Assembly (NCBI GenBank): GCA_018401875.1
Contig: JAGYJZ010000004.1
Coordinates: 124,001 to 188,000, forward strand
Reading direction: 5' to 3'
Length of the DNA stretch: 64,000 bases
Origin: Salibacteraceae bacterium
Lineage (GTDB): Bacteria > Bacteroidota > Bacteroidia > Flavobacteriales_G > Salibacteraceae
Position numbers and translations under genes: made by a program. Under the pieces are notes generated by a model. That model made no database searches, was not told where the DNA came from, and saw nothing but the letters and a program-made list of their open reading frames with translations. Positions 19,111-28,141 of the stretch are shown here, piece after piece (positions within the stretch are counted from its first letter, which is position 1; each line of letters opens with the position of its first letter).

Positions 19111-19563
19111 ATGATTACAGGCTTATTACATCTGCATAGTTCGTTTCGTTACCTCGTGTTGCTGCTCATTGTTTTAGCCATTGCGGATGCAGTAGTTGCT
19201 TTATCAAACGGTAAGGCGTTCAACAAAACCAGTAAAATGCTCGCCTTGGGAGCTTTGATTTTATCGCATATCCAATTAATTGTTGGCTTGCTACTTTACT
19301 TTTTAGGCTCAAAAGGGTTTAATATTATCATGAATGTAGATGGGTTTATGAAAGACGCTGCTTCACGATTTTATGCGGTAGAGCATTTTTCTATGATGAT
19401 TATTGCCATTGCTTTGGTCACAGTTGGCTACAGCCGCTCTAAAAAGCAAGAAGAGTCCAAAAGAAAGTACAAGGCGATAGCGATTTTTTACAGCATTGCT
19501 CTGCTCATCATATTTATTATGATTCCTTGGCCGTTCATGAAAGAATTCGGCACTTGGTTTTGA
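19111..19563 (+). CDS. Four-helix integral membrane protein (cytochrome b-like family, uncertain)
   Basis: A 150-residue protein with four predicted transmembrane helices (about 10-30, 44-66, 85-107 and 122-142). It starts MITGLLHLHSSFRY. The histidine pair near the first helix and one in the third helix (VEHFSMMI) resemble small Bacteroidota membrane proteins that databases sometimes label cytochrome b. Haem binding cannot be shown from sequence. Two other in-frame starts (TTG 19090, ATG 19093) coincide with the promoter box. It is followed by hflX 42 nt downstream on the same strand. Confidence 0.7.
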   Translation: MITGLLHLHSSFRYLVLLLIVLAIADAVVALSNGKAFNKTSKMLALGALILSHIQLIVGLLLYFLGSKGFNIIMNVDGFMKDAASRFYAVEHFSMMIIAIALVTVGYSRSKKQEESKRKYKAIAIFYSIALLIIFIMIPWPFMKEFGTWF

Positions 19564-19605
19564 TTTATACTACGGTAAGATTTACCCTTAAAAGCTCAAT
19601 GAATT

Positions 19606-20823
19606 ATGGAGCTTAATACAACGAGCATTCAACCAGAGCGAGCAGTTTTGGTCGGATTGTCGCATCGCGAGCAGTCTGCTGAGAAGTTGTCAGAATACAT
19701 GGCTGAACTAGAGTTTTTGGCCGATACATTAGGGTTGGTGACCATCAAATCGTTTACTCAAAACCTTGACACACCAAATCCGAAAACGTTTATCGGAACG
19801 GGAAAGCTCCATGAGGTAGTTGCTTTTACAAAGGATAACGACATCAATGTGGTCGTTTTTGATGATGACCTAACCCCGTCTCAAATTCGAAACCTTGAGA
19901 AAGAGATTAACTTAAAGATTTACGATCGGAGCTTATTAATCCTAGATATTTTCCAGTCGAGGGCACAAACTTCTCAAGCGAAAACGCAAGTAGAATTAGC
20001 GCGGTATGAATATTTACTTCCTCGATTAACGAGAATGTGGACCCACCTGGAAAGGCAGCGCGGTGGGACATCTACCCGAGGTGGAGCGGGTGAGAAAGAG
20101 ATCGAAACCGACAGAAGAATTATTCGCGATCAAATCACATTGTTGAAAAAGAAGCTCGTGAAGATCGACAAGCAAATGCACACTCAGCGCGGTAATAGAG
20201 GCGCAATGGTGCGTGTTGCGCTAGTTGGATACACGAACGTGGGTAAGTCAACCATAATGAACATCTTAAGCAAGAGTGAAGTATTTGCGGAGAATAAGCT
20301 GTTTGCAACGCTTGACACAACCGTGAGAAAAGTGGTCGTAGAGAACTTGCCGTTTCTTCTGGCTGATACGGTCGGGTTTATTAGAAAACTTCCGCATCAG
20401 CTTATCGAATCGTTTAAGTCAACGTTGGATGAAGTGCGTGAAGCAGATATTTTAGTGCACATAGTGGATATTTCGCACCCACAATTTGAAGACCACATCA
20501 AAACCGTTGAGAAAACCCTTTCCGAGATTGAAGCCATTGACAAACCAACAATTCTTGTTTTTAATAAAATTGATAATTATCCAGAGCCGCCTCAAGAAGA
20601 GTGGAAATGGGATGGAGAAATTAATCCAGCTATAAAGTTAGGAGATCTTGAGAAGTCGTGGATGGCGCATCAAGATCACCAGACTATTTTTATTTCAGCC
20701 ATTGAGAAAACCAACATTATTGAATTGAAACAGTTGCTCTACGATAAGGTCAAGGAAATACACGCAAAGCGTTTTCCTTATAACAACTATCTTTATGAGC
20801 TGCCTTCTAATGAGGATGCATAA
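19606..20823 (+). CDS. hflX: Ribosome-associated GTPase HflX
   Basis: A 405-residue HflX GTPase that splits stalled or hibernating ribosomes under stress. The N-terminal HflX-specific domain carries NPKTFIGTGK and VVFDDDLTPSQ, then a coiled linker containing RGGTSTRGGAGE. The G domain has G1 GYTNVGKS (near residue 208), G3 DTVGF and G4 NKID. ATG start at 19606; another ATG a few bases upstream is out of frame. Its stop is 5 nt from the stop of the convergent protease gene. Confidence 0.95.
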   Translation: MELNTTSIQPERAVLVGLSHREQSAEKLSEYMAELEFLADTLGLVTIKSFTQNLDTPNPKTFIGTGKLHEVVAFTKDNDINVVVFDDDLTPSQIRNLEKEINLKIYDRSLLILDIFQSRAQTSQAKTQVELARYEYLLPRLTRMWTHLERQRGGTSTRGGAGEKEIETDRRIIRDQITLLKKKLVKIDKQMHTQRGNRGAMVRVALVGYTNVGKSTIMNILSKSEVFAENKLFATLDTTVRKVVVENLPFLLADTVGFIRKLPHQLIESFKSTLDEVREADILVHIVDISHPQFEDHIKTVEKTLSEIEAIDKPTILVFNKIDNYPEPPQEEWKWDGEINPAIKLGDLEKSWMAHQDHQTIFISAIEKTNIIELKQLLYDKVKEIHAKRFPYNNYLYELPSNEDA

Positions 20824-20828
20824 ACTAC

Positions 20829-22958
20829 CTATCCGTTCATGTCTTTAATGACGTTGAGGGCCTCTTCTAACGTGACATCTTTCTTTAGGTTTTTAAGCCA
20901 CTTTTCGTTGATTTCTGTTTTTACCGAATCAGCTTCAAAAGAGCCTAAGTCTGCCTTTAGGTTGCTGATATTAAGTTCGAGTTCATTTTCCTTAATACTG
21001 CTATCAAACGCATCTTCTTGAGCGTCAAGCATGGCTTGTTTTTTACTGAAGCTGTCGTAATTTAGCGAGATGATGGTTTCATCCGTTTGCTGCTTTAACA
21101 ATCGTGCGTTCTCATCAATGAGGTTAAAGACGATATTGTTTTTAATGCGCTTCTGACTTTGATCAATTACGCCTGCTTCATTGTATTTTGGGCTCCACTT
21201 TTGGTATTCAACAGCTTCAATCTCGCCCCAAGGCATTACAAATTCTTGCTCTTTCTCTCCCATTTCAAAGTAGGCGTATTGAGTAGGAACAACGATGTCA
21301 GATTCTACTCCTTTTAATTGCGTGGCGTCACCATTTATTCGATAAAACTTCTGGGTAGTAATTTTTACTGCGCCAAGCGGGCGGTATTTACTCGTGCCAG
21401 CAGTTAAATATCGATCGAGTTCATAGAATCGTTGAACCGTTCCTTTGCCGAAACTAGAGGTTGAGCCCAGAATGATTCCGCGATCGTAATCTTGAATGGC
21501 TGCGGCTAAAATTTCGGAAGCCGATGCGCTAAATTGGTTAATCATAACCACTAAAGGACCATCATATTCTATGGATTTATCATTGTCTTTCATGATTTCA
21601 GCAGGCGTATATCGGCCTTTCACTTGCACCACAGGTCCTTGCTCAATGAAGTGACCCGTCATTTCAATAGCATCCTTTAACGATCCGCCACCGTTTCCTC
21701 TAAGGTCGAGAATAACGCCATCTATACGCTCGGCTTTGAGCTTAATCAATTCTTTTTCAACGTCATCTGCGGCAGATCTGCCGCCTGATTTATTAAAATC
21801 AGCATAAAATTTAGGAAGTCTAATGTAGCCAATGCGCGAACCATTATGCTCGATGATGGCAGACTTGGCGTACGTTTCTTCCAATACAACTACGTCACGT
21901 ACAATAGTAACGTCTTTGATTAAGCCGTTTAATTTTTTAACGGTAAGAATGACCTTGGTTCCTTTTTTACCGCGTATCAGCTTTACGGCATCGTCAATGC
22001 GTGTATCAGTAATATCTACAGGTGGCGTGTTTTCTTGAGCCACTTTAAGAATGAGGTCTCCTTCTTCGAGTTCGCCTTGTAAGTATGACGGGCTGCCAGG
22101 GACAATTGAAGTGACGCGGATAAACCCATCGCGTTCTTGGAGTTGTGCGCCTATTCCTTCGAGCTGTCCGCTCATCGAAATATCAAAATTGGCTTTGTCT
22201 TTTGGAGGAAAATAACCCGTGTGAGGCCCATAAACTCCAACAATAGAATTGAGGTAAATTTCCTTTAGGTCGTCACGCGTCCATTTTTCCATACGCTCAA
22301 AAAAGCGATCATTGCTTTTGCGAATGTTCTGTCTGGCCTTAGCCTCCATCTCTTCGAAGGTCATTATGGTCAGCGTATCGTTTTCTTCTGAAGCTTTTTC
22401 TTGTTTTCGCTCCATGTCATGGATGCGCGTGAGCGCTTCATATTTTAGGCTTTTTTGCCAGAATGCCTTAAGCTCTTTTTTATTTTTTGGAAAGTCACGT
22501 TTTTCTTCGTCTAATTCGATTGTTTCGTTGGATGAAAAATCAAAAGGTGATTCCAGTATTTCCTGATAGATGATTTTTACTTCACCGACTCGTTCTCTTA
22601 AAATATCATTTGTCAAATCAAAAAACACATAATTACCCGCCTTGATCTGGTCATCAATTTTTGTCTTGTATTCTGAAAGCCTTGCGATGTCTGCCTCTAA
22701 AAAGAATCGCTTGTTGAAGTCAATTCGCTTCAAGTAAAGGGTGTAAACATTTTCTGAAAATTCATCGTTAAGCACTTTGGGTTGAAAGTGGCTGTTTTCG
22801 ATGCTTTTAACTAAAACATCAAGCAGCACTTTGTCTTTAGTACGGTCAATTTCAGTGGTTGAAGCTTCTCCCCGTTCTTCCGTTTCATAGAGAATGTAAG
22901 AACACAGAATGATCGCTGCTGCGGTGGAAACGATAAGTTGGATACCTTTTAACTTCAT
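20829..22958 (-). CDS. prc: Carboxy-terminal (tail-specific) processing protease, Tsp/Prc type
   Basis: A 709-residue S41 peptidase with one N-terminal membrane segment or uncleaved signal (about 6-22). The order is an N-terminal TSP domain, a PDZ domain (SGQLEGIGAQLQ... about 255-345), a catalytic S41 domain, and a C-terminal DUF3340-like region. The catalytic serine sits in NQFSASASE and the lysine in SSFGKGTVQ, matching the Ser-Lys dyad of E. coli Prc. It degrades or trims periplasmic proteins recognised by their C-termini. A TACATTTG box 54 nt upstream gives it a longer leader than most genes here. Confidence 0.93.
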   Translation of the reverse strand: MKLKGIQLIVSTAAAIILCSYILYETEERGEASTTEIDRTKDKVLLDVLVKSIENSHFQPKVLNDEFSENVYTLYLKRIDFNKRFFLEADIARLSEYKTKIDDQIKAGNYVFFDLTNDILRERVGEVKIIYQEILESPFDFSSNETIELDEEKRDFPKNKKELKAFWQKSLKYEALTRIHDMERKQEKASEENDTLTIMTFEEMEAKARQNIRKSNDRFFERMEKWTRDDLKEIYLNSIVGVYGPHTGYFPPKDKANFDISMSGQLEGIGAQLQERDGFIRVTSIVPGSPSYLQGELEEGDLILKVAQENTPPVDITDTRIDDAVKLIRGKKGTKVILTVKKLNGLIKDVTIVRDVVVLEETYAKSAIIEHNGSRIGYIRLPKFYADFNKSGGRSAADDVEKELIKLKAERIDGVILDLRGNGGGSLKDAIEMTGHFIEQGPVVQVKGRYTPAEIMKDNDKSIEYDGPLVVMINQFSASASEILAAAIQDYDRGIILGSTSSFGKGTVQRFYELDRYLTAGTSKYRPLGAVKITTQKFYRINGDATQLKGVESDIVVPTQYAYFEMGEKEQEFVMPWGEIEAVEYQKWSPKYNEAGVIDQSQKRIKNNIVFNLIDENARLLKQQTDETIISLNYDSFSKKQAMLDAQEDAFDSSIKENELELNISNLKADLGSFEADSVKTEINEKWLKNLKKDVTLEEALNVIKDMNG

Positions 22959-23011
22959 AAATATTTTACTTAGGATTCACTTGATGAACAAACTTCGTAG
23001 GCAATAGTTAT

Positions 23012-23019
23012 CAAATGTA
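23012..23019 (-). promoter_or_regulatory. -7 promoter box TACATTTG for the Tsp/Prc gene
   Basis: Exact TAnnTTTG match in the 114-bp divergent spacer, ending 53 nt before the protease ATG. Confidence 0.5.
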
Positions 23020-23072
23020 ACATTGACTGGATTACTTTTAGAATTCTTAATTGTGAAAAGAACCTATCTTAT

Positions 23073-26000
23073 ATGAGAAAATTATACTTTTTTAGTGCTG
23101 TTTTTTCGTGTGCTTTTTTCGGAATTCACGCTCAAAACACCCTTCAACTAACTTCAGGAAAATTTGAGATACCTCATACAGAAAACCAGCGGCTTGAAAC
23201 CAATGATATTGCAAATTGGCCTGATTTTCAAGGAAAAAAGTATGGATTAGTTGAGCTAAACCATTTTCCATCAAAAGATGAACAAGCTCATTTAGCGGTA
23301 AATGGCGTAGAATTTTTAGCGTTTTTACCAAGCAGTTTTTATCTCATTGCTGTTTCGAATAATGCTTCGTTGAATCTCGTCAATCAATTTGGTGTTGTTT
23401 CAGCGACTGCCTACTTAGAGGAGTTTAAAGGAAATGTGGATTTCTGGAATCCTCCGTCCCGAGCTGTCACTGAGGAAGAGCTCGTGTTGGTAAATGTACA
23501 CCCATTTTCAAATGTTCATCTAAGTGAAATAATTGCAGATATACCTGAAGGAAGTGAGGTCATAGAAATCCGGAAAACCTATCATTTTGTTACCGTAAAA
23601 GTTTCTGAGTTAGGTCTCCAAGAATTGAGAAATCACTCAGCAGTGCAATACCTTGATTGGTTATATGAATATGGCGAACCAGAGAACTACACCGGACGAA
23701 GCTCCCATCGCTCAAATGTAATTAGTAGTGATAACTCAAATGGGCTGAGTTTTGATGGTGAAGGAATTGGAGTTATGCTTCAGGATGATGGTATGATAGG
23801 TCCGCATATCGATCATGAAGGGCGCATAGGTGCGCAGTTTTGGACAGGAAATGATGGTGACCATGGTGATCACGTTGGAGGAACGATCTCTGGCGCAGGA
23901 AACATCGACCCCAACAATGCAGGACAAGCCAAAGCAGCAGAGCTATACGTTTATAAAGCAGCCCCGCAATATCAAGGCTACGACAGTATAGCGAACCATT
24001 ACAATGCATACGATGTGGTCATTACAAGCACATCATACAGCAATGGTTGTAATGCCGGATATACCGCTTTAGCCCGATTAATGGACCAGCAATCGGTATC
24101 CTTACCTTCACTCATGCATGTGTTCTCAGCAGGAAATAGCGGAACATCAAATTGTGGCTATGGAGCGGGTAATGTGTGGGGAAATATTACAGGAGGTCAT
24201 AAAGTAGGAAAGAACGTAATAGCAGTGGCTAATCTGAATTTATTCGATGCGGTTGCAAATAGCAGCAGCAGAGGCCCCGCGCATGACGGTCGAATCAAGC
24301 CGGATATAAGTGCCAAAGGAACCAATGTTGTTTCAACACTGGAAAATAATGAGTACGGCCCAAAAACGGGAACAAGCATGTCATGTCCCGGTGTTTCAGG
24401 AACTCTTGCTCAATTATATAACGCCTATGAGTCGATTAATGGCGTTTTACCAGAAGGTGGATTAATGAAGGCAATTGCTCTGAATACAGCTGACGACCTC
24501 GGAACGATAGGACCAGATTTTATCTATGGATGGGGTCGAATTAACGCCCGAAAGGCTTATGAACTTATTGGTGGTAATAATATAGTGAACGCAACAATTG
24601 CTCAAGGCGCACAAAACAATCACATTGTTAATGTGCCTGCTACAGCAACAAATGCCCGATTTATGGTTTATTGGACAGACCCAGAGGCAGCTGTAAATGC
24701 CGGCACAGCATTAATCAACGACCTGGATATAATAGCAGTTTCACCTTCAGGTGACACAATTAAACCGTGGGTTTTAGACCCAACACCAAATCCTGCTACA
24801 CTTGGCAACCCCGCTATTCAAGGTGAGGATCACTTAAATAATGTTGAACAAGTTGAAGTTAACTCACCAGAAGCTGGAAATTATACCGTTTATGTGAATG
24901 GCGGGTCAATTCCAATGGGGCCACAATCGTATCATTTGGTCTATTGGTTTGAAGAAGAGCCCTTTGTGCTGACTTATCCGATAGGAGGAGAATCATTCGA
25001 GCCCTTTACTACGGAAGTGATTCGTTGGGACGCGAATAATGATAGTGTAAATGTTGCCTTGGAATATTCTACGGATGGCGGAATCTCTTGGAACATGATG
25101 AATGCTTCGGTGAATCCAATGCAGGGCTATTTCGCTTGGACAGTGCAGCCAGCTGCATCAGGCAAGTGTATGATTAGAGTAACTCAAGATGGCAACACGA
25201 TACAATCGGATGAGTTTTCAATTATGCCAACCACTGAGAATTTGATTGTGGAATGGGCCTGCCCAGATTCGATTGGATTAACGTGGAATGGTTCAGCAAG
25301 CGCCACATCTTATGATATTTATAAGCTAGGAGTAAAGTACATGGATTCTATTGGAACTTCAGTTGCCACCAGCTTTGTAGATTACAACTCAAACCCAATG
25401 AGTGATAATTTGTGGTACAGTGCGTCAGCCGATGGACCAGATGGAGCGAAGAGTAAAAGGCAAATTGCCATTCAAAAAGCACCCGGAGTGTTTAATTGCT
25501 TTCTGCCTGTTGATTTAGCGCTCGAATCAATATCGCCATTTAATACGACTATCTATCCTTGTCATGGGGATCAGCAGATAGGGTTTGTCGTCAAAAATTT
25601 TGGTACGGCACCAGTAATGTCTTTTGACGCTTCGTATGCGCTTGGAGGAGTCCAACAAGCGCTGCAATCATTTTCGGTTAACATTGCTCCTAACGAAACA
25701 GATACCTTGTTTTTCAGCGGAAATATTGCATTTCAGCAAGGGTTAAATACGGTTGAAGTATTAATTGACTTTAGTGGTGACTTGAATGCTTTTAACGATA
25801 GTCTAAGCGTGAACTATTTTAATGCTGAAACAGCGGCTGTTGAGCCAATCTGGCGTGAGGATTTTGACGCTTATTCTGTTTGCTCTGATAATCCAGATTG
25901 CGGGGCTACTTCTTGCCCTTTGCCAAATGGATGGACCAATGAGCAAAACGGAATTTTTGATGATGTAGATTGGCGCGTTTTTTCAGGCTCAACCTTTTCA

Positions 26001-26864
26001 GCTGCTACAGGCCCATCGGGTGATAATACATCAGGAAATGGAAATTATATCTACCTAGAATCAAGCGGAGAATGTTCGTTTAATCAGGCAAATTTGATTT
26101 CACCCTGCTTTGATTTGACCCCATCGTCAGCAGCAAAGTTGACCTATTATTATCACATGTATGGTGCCGATATGGGCGAGTTGCATGTGGATGTTTTTGA
26201 TGGTACGAATTGGCTGTTGGATGTTGCTCCTGCGCAATCAGGAAATAGAGGAAATCTGTGGTATTTTGTGGAAGTTGATTTATCGGCATTCAGCGGCAAG
26301 TCCATCAATGTAAGATTTAGAGGAATTACAGGCGCATCTTTTAGAGGTGATATGGCGTTGGATGATATTTCGATCACACATATGCCAGTCGCAAACTTTG
26401 ATTACTTCACACAAACCGATGGACAAACTGTTCTTTTTACCGATTTGAGTGCCTATGCCGATTCTATGACATTTAATGTTGGTGATGGCTCTTCGATTCA
26501 AGATTCAGTTCCAAGTGCGCATGTGTATTCTCAGCAAATCACCTATTCAGTTACACAGATTGTTTGGAATCAAATAGGCAGCGACACCATGACGAAAGAA
26601 ATCATGAATTTGAGTGTGGAAGAAACGGATGACGCATCCTTCTCAATGTTCCCCAACCCTGCGAATGATGTGCTTACATTAATTACGACAGATTCAGATG
26701 CTGAATATGAATTATACTCTTCAGATGGGCGCTTGGTAATGGTCATTAAACCCAACAGACAGCAGAATGTAGAGATAAACGTTCGTCATCTTTCTAACGG
26801 ACTTTATTTTCTATCGGCAAAAGGCGATGTCAACCAAAAAAGACCACTAGTGATTGCTAGATGA
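23073..26864 (+). CDS. Subtilisin-like (S8) serine protease with T9SS sorting domain
   Basis: A 1263-residue exported protease. It has a signal peptide (about 1-20), a pro-region and an S8 domain (about 225-500) with catalytic D238 (VMLQDDG), H267 (GDHGDHVGGT), oxyanion N355 (SAGNSG) and S435 (GTSMSCPG). These are followed by beta-sandwich modules, a fibronectin-like segment (about 725-800) and a MAM/jelly-roll-like region with several cysteines (about 940-1110). The last ~75 residues form a type A T9SS sorting domain (FPNPANDVLTL ... LSNGLYFL). It should cross the outer membrane through the T9SS and be released or anchored at the surface. ATG start before the signal peptide. Confidence 0.93.
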   Translation: MRKLYFFSAVFSCAFFGIHAQNTLQLTSGKFEIPHTENQRLETNDIANWPDFQGKKYGLVELNHFPSKDEQAHLAVNGVEFLAFLPSSFYLIAVSNNASLNLVNQFGVVSATAYLEEFKGNVDFWNPPSRAVTEEELVLVNVHPFSNVHLSEIIADIPEGSEVIEIRKTYHFVTVKVSELGLQELRNHSAVQYLDWLYEYGEPENYTGRSSHRSNVISSDNSNGLSFDGEGIGVMLQDDGMIGPHIDHEGRIGAQFWTGNDGDHGDHVGGTISGAGNIDPNNAGQAKAAELYVYKAAPQYQGYDSIANHYNAYDVVITSTSYSNGCNAGYTALARLMDQQSVSLPSLMHVFSAGNSGTSNCGYGAGNVWGNITGGHKVGKNVIAVANLNLFDAVANSSSRGPAHDGRIKPDISAKGTNVVSTLENNEYGPKTGTSMSCPGVSGTLAQLYNAYESINGVLPEGGLMKAIALNTADDLGTIGPDFIYGWGRINARKAYELIGGNNIVNATIAQGAQNNHIVNVPATATNARFMVYWTDPEAAVNAGTALINDLDIIAVSPSGDTIKPWVLDPTPNPATLGNPAIQGEDHLNNVEQVEVNSPEAGNYTVYVNGGSIPMGPQSYHLVYWFEEEPFVLTYPIGGESFEPFTTEVIRWDANNDSVNVALEYSTDGGISWNMMNASVNPMQGYFAWTVQPAASGKCMIRVTQDGNTIQSDEFSIMPTTENLIVEWACPDSIGLTWNGSASATSYDIYKLGVKYMDSIGTSVATSFVDYNSNPMSDNLWYSASADGPDGAKSKRQIAIQKAPGVFNCFLPVDLALESISPFNTTIYPCHGDQQIGFVVKNFGTAPVMSFDASYALGGVQQALQSFSVNIAPNETDTLFFSGNIAFQQGLNTVEVLIDFSGDLNAFNDSLSVNYFNAETAAVEPIWREDFDAYSVCSDNPDCGATSCPLPNGWTNEQNGIFDDVDWRVFSGSTFSAATGPSGDNTSGNGNYIYLESSGECSFNQANLISPCFDLTPSSAAKLTYYYHMYGADMGELHVDVFDGTNWLLDVAPAQSGNRGNLWYFVEVDLSAFSGKSINVRFRGITGASFRGDMALDDISITHMPVANFDYFTQTDGQTVLFTDLSAYADSMTFNVGDGSSIQDSVPSAHVYSQQITYSVTQIVWNQIGSDTMTKEIMNLSVEETDDASFSMFPNPANDVLTLITTDSDAEYELYSSDGRLVMVIKPNRQQNVEINVRHLSNGLYFLSAKGDVNQKRPLVIAR

Positions 26865-26948
26865 TGCTCTGTATAAGGAAAATTTGCAGTGCTTGATGCT
26901 ATTGCAACTTAGGATTGCGTTTATTTGAAGGAACATTAAATAGATTTT

Positions 26949-27551
26949 ATGAGATTATTGAAAGTTTTTTTGGTTTTGGTTTTAAGTTCAACGAGTGCGT
27001 TTCAATTGGCAGCGCAAGTAGAAGGAGTGGCGAATGATAGAGAAGGCGTAGTGCTTTTCATCGAATCAATGCCAGCAAATCAATACAGGCATTTAGGTAC
27101 GGTGGAGTGCTCGACCTTTAGTCCAGATGATATTGACCCATTGATTGATCATGTGCTGAAGCAGGCCAGAAAGAATTACGATGAATTTGATGCCTTAATT
27201 TTCAGACCAGGAATGGGTTTGTGTAAGGCCGATGCTGTGCAGTTTTATCGCGACCCAAAAGCAAAAAAGCCAAGAGGGAGTTCCAGAGGTGAGCCCGAAG
27301 TTGACGCTGCATTTAAGTTATCAAAAGCCGTTGAACGAAACGGGGTGTTAGTGTTTTTACAAAACAACCCTTCTGAAGAATACACCCTGTTAGGTCGTGT
27401 AGAAACGCCAGTCACGTTCAGATCAAAAAATATTGAGGAGCTTGTTTCTGAAATCAGTAAAATTTCCAAAAGCACCTATCCTGATATGGATGCAATTGTA
27501 ATCATGGAAGGAAGTAACCTCAGAAAAGCGAGCGTTATAAAGTTTAACTAA
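26949..27551 (+). CDS. Secreted protein with an internal duplication (unknown function)
   Basis: A 200-residue protein, not recognised. It has a signal peptide (about 1-22). The mature part consists of two homologous ~70-residue units, 31-101 and 130-200, joined by a basic linker (KAKKPRGSSRG). Matching segments include EGVVLFIESMPANQY / NGVLVFLQNNPSEEY, HLGTVE / LLGRVE and FDALIFRPG / MDAIVIMEG. The alternating hydrophobic pattern suggests an alpha/beta fold repeated twice. It lies between the exported subtilase and an ECF sigma factor on the same strand, which may be cotranscribed (38-nt gap). Function is unknown. Confidence 0.75.
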   Translation: MRLLKVFLVLVLSSTSAFQLAAQVEGVANDREGVVLFIESMPANQYRHLGTVECSTFSPDDIDPLIDHVLKQARKNYDEFDALIFRPGMGLCKADAVQFYRDPKAKKPRGSSRGEPEVDAAFKLSKAVERNGVLVFLQNNPSEEYTLLGRVETPVTFRSKNIEELVSEISKISKSTYPDMDAIVIMEGSNLRKASVIKFN

Positions 27552-27589
27552 CAACCAAATGCATAATTTTTTCGTCTTCAATTGAATTC

Positions 27590-28141
27590 ATGATTACTGA
27601 AAAGGTCATAAAGGCTTGCGCCAAGCAAGATAAAAACGCTCAAAAAGCTATTTATGAGACGTGCTATCCTTTAATGTTGGCCATCTTGAGAAGGTACATT
27701 CGTGATGAAGAAGAAGTCTTAGATGTCCTAAACCAAGGCTATATGAAGATCTTTAATAAGATCGATCAATACCATTTTGAAAATTCGTTTGAAGGTTGGT
27801 GTAAGCGCATTATCATCAACACAGCACTCGATCATTTAAGGTCGAGTAAAAGGTATAAGGATGTGTTTTCATTTGACGCCATTATGCCTTCTCACAAAGT
27901 GTATAATGATGGGTTGAGCAACTTATCAGTAGATGAGCTCATGGAAATAATTGACGGCATCTCTCCGATCAGTAAAACTGTTTTTAACCTTTTTGCCATT
28001 GATGGGTTTAGCCACAAGGAAATAGCTGATCAACTGAACATTTCCATTGGCACCTCTAAGTGGCATTTATCTTCTGCAAGAAAACAGATTCAGTCGAGAC
28101 TAAAAGAAGCTTATCCAGATTTAGCAATGATGTATGGATAA
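27590..28141 (+). CDS. ECF-type RNA polymerase sigma factor
   Basis: A 183-residue sigma-70 family extracytoplasmic-function factor. Region 2 covers about 10-85 (AIYETCYPLMLAIL... and WCKRIIINTALDHLR) and region 4 about 125-178, with the helix-turn-helix DGFSHKEIADQLNIS. It should redirect RNA polymerase to a small regulon. The start of the next gene overlaps its end by 8 nt, the usual arrangement for a sigma factor and its membrane-bound regulator. Confidence 0.93.
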   Translation: MITEKVIKACAKQDKNAQKAIYETCYPLMLAILRRYIRDEEEVLDVLNQGYMKIFNKIDQYHFENSFEGWCKRIIINTALDHLRSSKRYKDVFSFDAIMPSHKVYNDGLSNLSVDELMEIIDGISPISKTVFNLFAIDGFSHKEIADQLNISIGTSKWHLSSARKQIQSRLKEAYPDLAMMYG

